Assembly (NCBI RefSeq): GCF_965277665.1
Contig: NZ_OZ255835.1
Span: 558,001-622,000, forward strand
Reading direction: 5' to 3'
DNA from: Lichenicoccus sp965277665
GTDB lineage: Bacteria > Pseudomonadota > Alphaproteobacteria > Acetobacterales > Acetobacteraceae
Length of the DNA stretch: 64,000 bases
Part shown: positions 57,263-64,000 of the stretch, in pieces
How the letters are laid out: every line of letters begins with the position of its first letter
How positions within the stretch are numbered: position 1 is the stretch's first letter
Made by a program: the position numbers and the translations under genes
The notes under the pieces: model-generated
Database searches by the model: none
The model's input: the letters and a program-made list of their open reading frames with translations, nothing else
Told to the model about the DNA's origin: nothing

Positions 57263-59023
57263 TCAGTCCGCGGCGAGGTCCAGCACCTCCTCGAACTCGC
57301 GCACGTTGTCCAGTTCGGTACCCATCGCGATATTGGTGACGCGCTCGAGGATGAACTCGAGCACCACCGGCACCTGGTGCTCCTGCATCAGCGCGTGCGC
57401 GCGCGCGAAGGCATCCTTGAACTCGTTCGGGCTGGTGACCCGGATCGCCTTGCAGCCGAGCCCGATCGCCACCGCGACATGGTCGACGCCGTAGCCGCGC
57501 ACGGCCTGGTCCTCGGCGGCGCTGTTGATGTTGTCGAAGGCGAGGCTGACCTCGAAATCCATCTCGTAGCCGCGCTGCGACTGCCGGATCAGTCCGAGAT
57601 AGGAGTTGTTCACCACCACATGCAGGTACGGCAGCTTGTGTTGCGCGCCCACCGCCAGCTCCTCGATCATGAACTGGAAATCATAGTCGCCGGACAGCGC
57701 CACGATCCGGCGCGCGGGATCGGCGGCGCGCACGCCGAGTGCCGCCGGCAGGGTCCAGCCGAGCGGGCCGGCCTGGCCGCAATTGATCCAGTTGCGCGGC
57801 GCATAGACGTGCAGGAACTGCGCGCCGGCGATCTGCGACAGGCCGATCGTGCTGACATAGCAGGTGTCGCGGCCGAGCACCTCGTTCATCTCCTCATAGA
57901 CACGCTGCGGCTTCAGCGGCACCGCGTCGAAATGTGTCCGTCGCAGCATGGTCTGCTTGCGGTGCAGGCAGGCCGCCGCCCAGGCGCTGCGGTCGGGCAG
58001 GGTGCCGTTCTCGCGCATCTCGCGCGCGACCGCGATGAAGGCGCGCAACGCCGCCCCGGCATCGGAGACGATGCCGAGATCCGGGCCGAACACCCGGCCG
58101 ATCTGCGTCGGCTCGATATCGACATGGATGAAGGTCCGGCCTCGCATGTAGGTCTCGATCGAGCCGGTATGCCGATTGGCCCAGCGATTGCCGATGCCCA
58201 GCACGAAGTCGCTCTCCAGCAGCGTCGCATTGCCGTAGCGGTGGCTGGTCTGCAGCCCGGCCATGCCGGCCATCAGCGCGTGGTCGTCCGGGATGCAGCC
58301 CCAGCCCATCAGGGTCGGGATCACCGGCACCCCGGTAAGCTCGGCGAACTCCACCAGCAGCGCGCTGGCATCCGCGTTGATGATGCCGCCGCCGGCCACC
58401 AGCAGCGGCCGCTCGGCTCGGTTCAGCATCGCCATCGCGCGCTCGGCCTGCCGGCGCGACGCGGCGGGACGATACACCGGCAACGGCTCGTAGGTGTCGA
58501 TGTCGAACTCGATCTCGCCGAGCTGCACGTCGATGGGCATGTCGATCAGCACCGGGCCGGGGCGCCCCGAGCGCATGACGTGGAAGGCCTGCTGGAACAC
58601 CATCGGCAGCAGCGCCGGCTCGCGCACGCAGACCGCCCATTTCGTCACCGGGCGCGCGATCGTCTCGATGTCGACGGCCTGGAAATCCTCCTTGTGCAAC
58701 TTCGCGCGCGGCGCCTGCCCGGTGATGCACAGGATCGGCACGGAATCGGCCGACGCGGTATAGAGGCCGGTGATCATGTCGGTGCCGGCCGGCCCGGAGG
58801 TGCCGATGCAGACGCCGATATTGCCGGCGCGTGCCCGGGTGTAGCCATCCGCCATGTGCGACGCGCCCTCGACATGGCGGGCGAGGATGTGCCGGATCGA
58901 GCCGCGCCGGCGCAGTGCCGCATAGAGCGGATTGATCGCGGCCCCCGGCACGCCGAACGCCGTGGTCGTGCCTTCGCGCTCGAGCACCAGCACCGCCGCC
59001 TCGATCGCCTGCATCCGCGCCAT
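57263..59023 (-). CDS. gcl: Glyoxylate carboligase (tartronate-semialdehyde synthase)
   Basis: This 586-residue ThDP enzyme joins two glyoxylates to tartronate semialdehyde with loss of CO2. FGVPGAAINPLYAALR shows the valine that in Gcl replaces the catalytic glutamate of related enzymes; GTSGPAGTDMITGLYTAS, NCGQAGPLGWTLPAALG and the cofactor motif SGDYDFQFMIEELAVGAQ complete the fold. It allows growth on glyoxylate formed from urate/allantoin or glycolate. It is transcribed alone, with the operator-like site at 59072-59092 49 bases upstream. Confidence 0.94.
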   Translation of the reverse strand: MARMQAIEAAVLVLEREGTTTAFGVPGAAINPLYAALRRRGSIRHILARHVEGASHMADGYTRARAGNIGVCIGTSGPAGTDMITGLYTASADSVPILCITGQAPRAKLHKEDFQAVDIETIARPVTKWAVCVREPALLPMVFQQAFHVMRSGRPGPVLIDMPIDVQLGEIEFDIDTYEPLPVYRPAASRRQAERAMAMLNRAERPLLVAGGGIINADASALLVEFAELTGVPVIPTLMGWGCIPDDHALMAGMAGLQTSHRYGNATLLESDFVLGIGNRWANRHTGSIETYMRGRTFIHVDIEPTQIGRVFGPDLGIVSDAGAALRAFIAVAREMRENGTLPDRSAWAAACLHRKQTMLRRTHFDAVPLKPQRVYEEMNEVLGRDTCYVSTIGLSQIAGAQFLHVYAPRNWINCGQAGPLGWTLPAALGVRAADPARRIVALSGDYDFQFMIEELAVGAQHKLPYLHVVVNNSYLGLIRQSQRGYEMDFEVSLAFDNINSAAEDQAVRGYGVDHVAVAIGLGCKAIRVTSPNEFKDAFARAHALMQEHQVPVVLEFILERVTNIAMGTELDNVREFEEVLDLAAD

Positions 59024-59071
59024 TGCCGCCTCCCGTTTCTAATCTCGCTAATCTGGCGCGTGCTCCGGCCT

Positions 59072-59092
59072 TGTGGGAATGCTTCCCGTATG
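59072..59092 (-). promoter_or_regulatory. Candidate IclR/AllR operator upstream of gcl
   Basis: On the minus strand the site reads CATACGGGAAGCATTCCCAC plus A. The inner part GGGAA-N3/4-TTCCC is palindromic, the form bound by IclR-family proteins. It is nearly identical to the plus-strand site at 60029-60049. It lies in the 94-bp gap upstream of the gcl start. Confidence 0.6.
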
Positions 59093-59117
59093 ACGGAACA
59101 GGCAGCAATAAAGCGTT

Positions 59118-59990
59118 TCAGCGAAGCGGTTTGGCATTTCCCGCAGCGCCCAGGTCGTGCGAGATCGACTGGGCGGCGCCCACCACCAGGCCGGCGAGCG
59201 AGGCCAGGCGCTCGTCGGTCATGCGCGCCATCGGGCCGGAGGCGGACACCGCGGCGATGACCTCGCCATTCTCGTCGGTGATCGGGGCCCCGAGGCAGCG
59301 CAGGCCGATGGCATGCTCCTCGTCATCGAACGCGTGCCCGGCCGCCCGCGTGCGCTCGAGGTCGGCGCGCAGCAGCGCCGGCGTGATGATGGTCTTGACC
59401 GTGAGCCGCGGCATGCCATGGCGATGCAGGATCCTGGATAGCGCCTTGTCCGAGCACGACATCAGGATGGTCTTGCCGACCGCCGAGCAATGCAGCGGCA
59501 CCCGCGATCCCGGCCGTGCGAAGGCCCGCATCATCTGCCGGCACTCGACCTGCGCGAGATAGACCGCCATGCCGTCATCCTCGACGGCGAGGTTCACGGT
59601 CTCGCCGCTTTCCTCCATCAGCGCGCGCATGTGCGGCCGCGCCAGCCCGACCAGGCTGCGGGTCTTGGCGAAGGTGCAACCGGTGGCGAAAGCCTGCACG
59701 CCGATCGACCACAGCCGGCTCTCCGCATCGAAGCGCACATAGCGCTCCTGCTCCAGGGTGGTGAGCAGGCGATGGGTCGTGGACGACGGCAGCCCCGCCT
59801 GCTGGGCAAGCTCGGTCAGGCTCATGCCGCCTTCCCGGGACTCCGAGATGCGGTTGAGCAGCGACAGCGCCCGGACCAGGGACTGCACCTGGTCGGTGCC
59901 GGGACGGGAAAGCTTGGCCAGGGCGGCTGCCGGGCCGGCGGGTCTGGTTTTGAACGCGGCGTTCCGCATGATGCGCTCCGTGGCGGTCAA
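59118..59990 (-). CDS. IclR-family regulator (AllR/GlxR-like)
   Basis: This 290-residue protein has a winged-helix N-terminal domain (about residues 35-95; RALSLLNRISESREGGMSLT, QQAGLPSSTTHRLLTTLEQE) and a GAF-like effector domain (about 110-280) with GSRVPLHCSAVGKTILMS and YAFDDEEHAIGLRCL-type sequence (AFDDEEHAIGLRC here). It sits between gcl and the glycolate-side operon, as AllR-type repressors do, and the likely effector is glyoxylate. An alternative ATG lies eight codons into the frame. Confidence 0.88.
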   Translation of the reverse strand: MTATERIMRNAAFKTRPAGPAAALAKLSRPGTDQVQSLVRALSLLNRISESREGGMSLTELAQQAGLPSSTTHRLLTTLEQERYVRFDAESRLWSIGVQAFATGCTFAKTRSLVGLARPHMRALMEESGETVNLAVEDDGMAVYLAQVECRQMMRAFARPGSRVPLHCSAVGKTILMSCSDKALSRILHRHGMPRLTVKTIITPALLRADLERTRAAGHAFDDEEHAIGLRCLGAPITDENGEVIAAVSASGPMARMTDERLASLAGLVVGAAQSISHDLGAAGNAKPLR

Positions 59991-60028
59991 GGCACTGAGG
60001 GGAAAGCTGTTTTAGGGCCTGCTCTCAA

Positions 60029-60049
60029 CATACGGGAAAATGTCCCACG
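60029..60049 (+). promoter_or_regulatory. Candidate IclR/AllR operator upstream of the sorbosone dehydrogenase operon
   Basis: The site reads CATACGGGAAAATGTCCCAC plus G. It shares the first ten and the TCCCAC bases with the site upstream of gcl. It lies 70-90 bases before the dehydrogenase start and 39-59 bases before the regulator's own start on the other strand, so it could serve autoregulation as well. Confidence 0.6.
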
Positions 60050-60118
60050 ATGCTGGTTGCCGTGATCGGATAAGTTTACCTGGAGCGTGTCAATGACTTC
60101 CGGGGCAAGGAGGAAACG

Positions 60119-61408
60119 ATGACCATGACCTGGAAGGTGGCGACGGCCGCCGCTGGGGTGGTGCTGGCTGCCGGCGGTCTCGCGCGCGCGCAGGACGCGG
60201 CGTCGCCCGCACCCGGCAATACCCCGGCCGCCATGAACAAGCTGGAGGATTTCCACTCGACGGGTGCCAAGCGCATCCCGCTGATCCCGCAGGATCCGGA
60301 CCAGGCGGCGGCGATCCGCAAAACCCTCGCCAACATCAAGCTGCCGCCCGGGTTCAGGATCAGCCTGTATGCGCAGGTGCCGGACGCACGCATGATCGCG
60401 GTCGGGCCGCAGGGCGTCGTGACCTTCGTCAGCACCCGCAAGGACAAGATCTATGCGCTGACCGACCGCACCCGCTCGGGGCACGCGACCGAGGTGAAGG
60501 AGTTCGCCAGCACCATCGAATTCAAGAACCCGAACGGGATCTGCTTTTCGCGTGACGGCATGCTGTACACCGTCGAGCAGAACCGGGTGCTGCAGTTCCC
60601 GGCCGCCGAGTTCTTCTACGAGAACGCGGACGTGGCGGTGACGCCGATCGTCAAGCAGGGCGATCTCATCCCGGCCGACGAGGAAAGCTTCAACCATTCG
60701 GCGCGCGTCTGCCGGATCGGATCCGACAACAAGCTCTACATCGCCGTGGGCCAGCCGTACAATGTCTATGCGCCGGCGAAGTACGACAAGTTCTACAAGG
60801 CGGGGATGGGTGCCATCATCCGCATGAACCAGGACGGCACCGGCCGCGAGGTCTATGCCCACGGCATACGCAACTCGGTCGGCCTGGATTTCGACTCCAA
60901 GGACCACACGCTCTGGTTCACCGACAACCAGGTCGACGGCATGGGCGACGACATCCCGCCTGGCGAGCTCAACCACGCCACCAGGATGGGCCAGAATTTC
61001 GGCTTTCCCTGGTATGGCGGCGGTCACACGCGGACCGTCGAGTACAAGAGCCAGACCCCGCCCACCGGGCTCGTGTTCCCGGTCGTCGAGGAGGTGGCAC
61101 ACGCGGCCGATCTCGGCATGTCGTTCTATCATGGCAGGATGTTCCCCAAGGAGTACCAGGGCGCCATCTTCTCGGCCCAGCACGGCTCCTGGAACCGCAC
61201 GCAGCCGGTGGGGGCACGGGTGATGGTGACCTTCATCCGGCCGGATGGCACCGCGTCCGGCTCCAAGCCGTTCGCGGAAGGCTGGCTCAACGCGGATGGT
61301 GCCTATGACGGCCGTCCGGTCGATGTCGAGCCGATGCGTGACGGATCGCTGCTGGTGTCCGACGATTTCGCCGGCGCGGTCTACCGCATCACCTACGGCG
61401 CGAAGTAG
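60119..61408 (+). CDS. Sorbosone-dehydrogenase-type periplasmic oxidoreductase
   Basis: This 429-residue protein has a signal peptide (about residues 1-24, LAAGGLARAQ) and a six-bladed propeller of the soluble-glucose/sorbosone-dehydrogenase family: LPPGFRISLYAQVPDARMIA, NPNGICFSRDGMLY, NSVGLDFDSKDHTLWFTDNQ, DGRPVDVEPMRDGSLLVSDD. These enzymes use PQQ and calcium and pass electrons to a cytochrome c, and a cytochrome c gene follows directly. The ribosome site AAGGAGG is ideal. The substrate is unknown; the location with glcD/glcE suggests an aldehyde or hydroxyacid related to glyoxylate metabolism. Confidence 0.83.
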   Translation: MTMTWKVATAAAGVVLAAGGLARAQDAASPAPGNTPAAMNKLEDFHSTGAKRIPLIPQDPDQAAAIRKTLANIKLPPGFRISLYAQVPDARMIAVGPQGVVTFVSTRKDKIYALTDRTRSGHATEVKEFASTIEFKNPNGICFSRDGMLYTVEQNRVLQFPAAEFFYENADVAVTPIVKQGDLIPADEESFNHSARVCRIGSDNKLYIAVGQPYNVYAPAKYDKFYKAGMGAIIRMNQDGTGREVYAHGIRNSVGLDFDSKDHTLWFTDNQVDGMGDDIPPGELNHATRMGQNFGFPWYGGGHTRTVEYKSQTPPTGLVFPVVEEVAHAADLGMSFYHGRMFPKEYQGAIFSAQHGSWNRTQPVGARVMVTFIRPDGTASGSKPFAEGWLNADGAYDGRPVDVEPMRDGSLLVSDDFAGAVYRITYGAK

Positions 61409-61478
61409 GCTGCACCCGCGCGGTCCGATGCCCGTCCGGCATGGGACCACGCGGAGCAGCAGAGGAAGGAAACGCGAC

Positions 61479-61793
61479 TTGATCAGAGCGACGACAATCC
61501 TGGTGGCCGCTGCCGCCATGCTGGTCTTCGGCATGCAGGCTGGTGCCGCCGATATCGCGGCGGGCAAGGCCATGGCCACACGATGCTCCGCCTGTCACGG
61601 ACCGGCCGGCATTGCCGTGACGCCGGATGCGCCCAACCTCGCCGGCCAGAACGAGGCCTATCTGTCGGCGCAGCTGACCGCCTTCCACACCGGGCAGCGC
61701 CAGAACGAAATGATGTCGATGATGGCGAAGCCCCTGACCGACGCCCAGATCGCGGATCTCGCCGCGTACTACCACAGCCTGCCGGCGAAGTAG
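61479..61793 (+). CDS. Periplasmic mono-haem cytochrome c
   Basis: This 104-residue protein begins with a signal peptide (TTILVAAAAMLVFGMQAGA) and has one haem site, CSACH, with MMSMMAKPLT supplying the axial methionine. The start is TTG at 61479, chosen because AGGAAGGA is centred about ten bases upstream and no ATG or GTG precedes the signal peptide. It probably accepts electrons from the preceding dehydrogenase. Confidence 0.85.
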   Translation: MIRATTILVAAAAMLVFGMQAGAADIAAGKAMATRCSACHGPAGIAVTPDAPNLAGQNEAYLSAQLTAFHTGQRQNEMMSMMAKPLTDAQIADLAAYYHSLPAK

Positions 61794-61816
61794 GGGGGCC
61801 GGCTCGGAGGACGCCT

Positions 61817-63307
61817 TTGCTCTCAATGCCAGTTCCGGACGGCGCCGTGCTCGCGCGCCGGTCCGAGATCGTCGCGGCACTGCGCCGCATCGTGCCCGGG
61901 GAGGGCGTGATCGACGCCGAGGAGGAGCGGCGGGTCTATGAGAGCGACGGCCTGACCGCGTACCGGACGCTGCCGATGGTGGTGGTGCTGCCCCAGACCG
62001 TGCAGCAGGTGCGACAAGTGATGCGCTATTGCGGCGAGCACGGCATCAAGGTGGTGCCGCGTGGCGCCGGCACGTCGCTGTCGGGCGGCGCGTTGCCGCT
62101 GGCCGACGGCGTCCTGCTCGGCATGGGCAAGTTCAGGCGCATCCTGGAGATCGACATTCCCAACCGCTGCGCGGTGGTGCAGCCGGGGGTCACCAATCTC
62201 GCCATCACCCAAGCGGTGCAGGACCAGGGCTTCTATTACGCACCCGATCCGTCGAGCCAGATCGCCTGCACCATCGGCGGCAATGTCGGCGAGAATTCCG
62301 GCGGGGTGCACTGCCTGAAATACGGCCTGACCACGAACAACGTGATCGGCATCGAGATGGTCACCATCTCGGGCGAGGTGGTGCGCCTCGGCGGCAAGCA
62401 TTTCGACGCCGCCGGCTACGACCTGCTCGGCGTGATGGTCGGCTCCGAGGGGCTGCTGGGCGTGGTGACCGAGGTGACGGTGCGCCTGCTGCCGAAGCCG
62501 CCGGGCGCGCGGGCGCTGCTAATCGGCTTTCCGAGCGTCGTCGGCGCCGGCGAATGCGTGGCCGCGATCATCGGCGCCGGGATCATCCCGGGCGGCATGG
62601 AAATGATGGACCGGCTCGCGGTGCAGGCGGCGGAGGCGTTCGTGCATGCCGGCTACCCGCTGGACGCCGAGGCGCTGCTGATCGTCGAGCTCGACGGCTG
62701 TGCCGCCGAGATCGACCATCTCGTGGCCGCCGTCGAGGATATCGCAGGGCAGCATGGCGCGACCAGTTGCCGGGTCAGCCGCAACGAGGCGGAGCGGCTG
62801 AACTTCTGGGCCGGGCGCAAGGCGGCGTTCCCCGCGGTGGGGCGCCTCTCGCCCGACTATTACTGCATGGATGGCACTATCCCGCGCCGCCGCCTCGGCG
62901 ATGTGCTGGCGCGCATGAAGCAGATGCAGGGCCAGTACGGCCTGCGCGTCGCCAACGTGTTCCATGCCGGTGACGGCAACCTGCATCCGCTGATCATGTA
63001 CGACGCCAACAACCCGGGCGAGCTCGAGCGCGCCGAGGCATTCGGCAACGACATCCTGCGGCTGTGCGTCGAGGTCGGCGGCGTGCTGACCGGCGAGCAT
63101 GGGGTCGGTGTCGAGAAGCGCGACCTGATGGGCACGATGTTCGACGAGACCGATCTCGAGCAGCAGCAGCGGCTGAAATGCGCGTTCGACCCGGACAGCC
63201 TGCTGAACCCGGGCAAGGTGTTTCCGCAGCTCTGCCGGTGCGCCGAGCTGGGACGCGTGCACGTGCATGCGGGGCGGACCCGGTTTCCCGAGCTGCCGCG
63301 GTTCTGA
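61817..63307 (+). CDS. glcD: Glycolate oxidase, FAD-binding subunit GlcD
   Basis: This 496-residue flavoprotein has a PCMH-type FAD-binding domain (VVPRGAGTSLSGGALPLAD; CTIGGNVGENSGGVHCLKYG; GVMVGSEGLLGVVTEVTV) and the C-terminal FAD-oxidase domain (VFHAGDGNLHPLI; LTGEHGVGVEKRD). With GlcE and GlcF it oxidises glycolate to glyoxylate at the membrane. TTG 61817 is preferred as start because GGAGG lies six bases upstream; ATG 61826 is the alternative, with a 15-base gap. The glcE gene follows after 14 bases. Confidence 0.92.
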   Translation: MLSMPVPDGAVLARRSEIVAALRRIVPGEGVIDAEEERRVYESDGLTAYRTLPMVVVLPQTVQQVRQVMRYCGEHGIKVVPRGAGTSLSGGALPLADGVLLGMGKFRRILEIDIPNRCAVVQPGVTNLAITQAVQDQGFYYAPDPSSQIACTIGGNVGENSGGVHCLKYGLTTNNVIGIEMVTISGEVVRLGGKHFDAAGYDLLGVMVGSEGLLGVVTEVTVRLLPKPPGARALLIGFPSVVGAGECVAAIIGAGIIPGGMEMMDRLAVQAAEAFVHAGYPLDAEALLIVELDGCAAEIDHLVAAVEDIAGQHGATSCRVSRNEAERLNFWAGRKAAFPAVGRLSPDYYCMDGTIPRRRLGDVLARMKQMQGQYGLRVANVFHAGDGNLHPLIMYDANNPGELERAEAFGNDILRLCVEVGGVLTGEHGVGVEKRDLMGTMFDETDLEQQQRLKCAFDPDSLLNPGKVFPQLCRCAELGRVHVHAGRTRFPELPRF

Positions 63308-63321
63308 CGGCGGCTCGTGGG

Positions 63322-64000
63322 ATGACCAGGTACCGGCCAGCCGATGCCGCCGAGGCTGCCGAGATCGTGGCCTGGGCGGCAGCCGAGGCGCAGCCGCTGG
63401 AGATCGTCGGCGGCGGCAGCAAGCGGAGCCTCGGCCGCGCCATGCGGGTGGAGGATATGCTGGATGTCGCAGCACTCAGCGGCATCCTCGACTACGAACC
63501 GTCCGAACTGGTGCTGACCGTGCAGGCGGCAACGCCCATGCATGTGATCGCGGCCCGGCTCGACGCCGAACGGCAGATGCTGGCGTTCGAGCCGCCCGAT
63601 TTCCGCCACCTGCTCGGGAGCACCGGCGAGCCGACCCTGGGCGGGGTGCTGGCGACCAACCTGGCCGGGCCCAGGCGCGTGCGGGCGGGTGCCGCGCGGG
63701 ATCATTTCCTGGGTTTTGCGGCGGTGAATGGCCGCGGCGAAACCTGGAAGGCCGGCGGCAAGGTGGTGAAGAACGTCACCGGCTATGATCTGTGCAAGCT
63801 GCAGGCGGGCGCTCACGGCACGCTGTCGGTGCTCACCGAGCTGTCGGTGCGGGTGCTGCCGCGCCCGGAGCAGGAATGCAGCGTGCTGCTGGTGGGGCTG
63901 TCCGATGACGCGGCGATCCCGGCCCTCGCCGATGCGCTGAACACGCCGCACGAGGTCTCGTCGGCGGCGCATCTGCCGGCGTTGGTGGCGGCGCGGTCGG
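63322..64000 (+). CDS. glcE: Glycolate oxidase subunit GlcE, 3' part beyond the window
   Basis: The first 226 codons are visible: an N-terminal PCMH-type FAD-binding region (EIVGGGSKRSLGR; ELVLTVQAATPMHVIAARLD; STGEPTLGGVLATNLAGPRR; KVVKNVTGYDLCKLQAGAHG). This is the pattern of GlcE, a shorter relative of GlcD without the C-terminal oxidase part. The frame is open to the end of the window. The iron-sulfur subunit glcF would be expected next. Confidence 0.9.
   Translation, partial: MTRYRPADAAEAAEIVAWAAAEAQPLEIVGGGSKRSLGRAMRVEDMLDVAALSGILDYEPSELVLTVQAATPMHVIAARLDAERQMLAFEPPDFRHLLGSTGEPTLGGVLATNLAGPRRVRAGAARDHFLGFAAVNGRGETWKAGGKVVKNVTGYDLCKLQAGAHGTLSVLTELSVRVLPRPEQECSVLLVGLSDDAAIPALADALNTPHEVSSAAHLPALVAARS

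Overview
The window is about 70% G+C and densely packed, with many stop/start overlaps (ATGA, GTGA, TGATG) and GTG or TTG starts. The gene families (PQQ-type propeller protein, sorbosone-dehydrogenase-type enzyme with its own cytochrome c, tartronate-semialdehyde synthase, glycolate oxidase, ribose/xylose-type ABC importers, FUSC/DUF1656 efflux, TumE/TumA) point to an alphaproteobacterium, most likely Acetobacteraceae. That placement is inferred from gene content; there is no rRNA here.

Layout. 1-3.1 kb: the end of a PhnD-like binding protein, a DUF2256 zinc-ribbon gene and a TonB receptor. 3.3-8.5 kb: a FUSC/DUF1656/HlyD/outer-membrane efflux operon on the minus strand, broken up by two palindromic elements. 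8.6-13 kb: a universal stress protein and a three-gene sugar ABC importer. 13-18 kb: a minus-strand operon of two HlyD adaptors, an EmrB-type MFS pump and a TolC channel. 18-23.5 kb: arfB, a fused HyuA-HyuB hydantoinase/oxoprolinase, and a CrcB fluoride channel fused to a universal stress domain. 23.5-29 kb: a small accessory patch (TumE-TumA toxin-antitoxin, gene remnants, an MntP-like protein, an atypical GH13 enzyme, a PQQ-like propeller protein). 29-33 kb: Wzz-type and BY-kinase-like proteins, a YodC-like protein and a Ca2+/H+ antiporter. 33-38 kb: purine catabolism (8-oxoguanine-deaminase-like enzyme, a purine permease fused to an OHCU-decarboxylase-like domain, uricase, and a bifunctional OHCU decarboxylase-HIU hydrolase). 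38-40.5 kb: a GGDEF/EAL protein. 40.7-50.4 kb: a polyol/ketose island (split transketolase, FGGY kinase, ABC importer, two short-chain dehydrogenases, SorC-type regulator). 50.6-56.5 kb: a VapBC-type module, tRNA-Gln(CTG), rlmE, a GH63-like glucosidase and an Nramp-related transporter. 56.5-64 kb: maiA, gcl, an IclR-type regulator, a sorbosone-dehydrogenase-type protein, cytochrome c, glcD and the start of glcE.

How it fits together. Urate breakdown leads through allantoin toward glyoxylate. The last 7 kb can make glyoxylate from glycolate (GlcD/GlcE) and condense it (Gcl), and an AllR/IclR-like regulator sits between them. Two near-identical 21-bp sites, one upstream of gcl and one upstream of the sorbosone dehydrogenase gene, suggest that this regulator controls both directions.

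The most unusual signal is non-coding. At least three families of palindromic repeats are scattered through the window, and most copies sit exactly on a stop codon. Family A has five copies of 159-190 bp with terminal inverted repeats. Three copies are flanked on both sides by a direct TGA, one of which is the stop codon of the preceding gene. A fourth completes a TAG stop, and a fifth has destroyed the 3' end of a dehydrogenase. Families B and C show the same habit. I regard this stop-codon-anchored element system as the best candidate for something undescribed.
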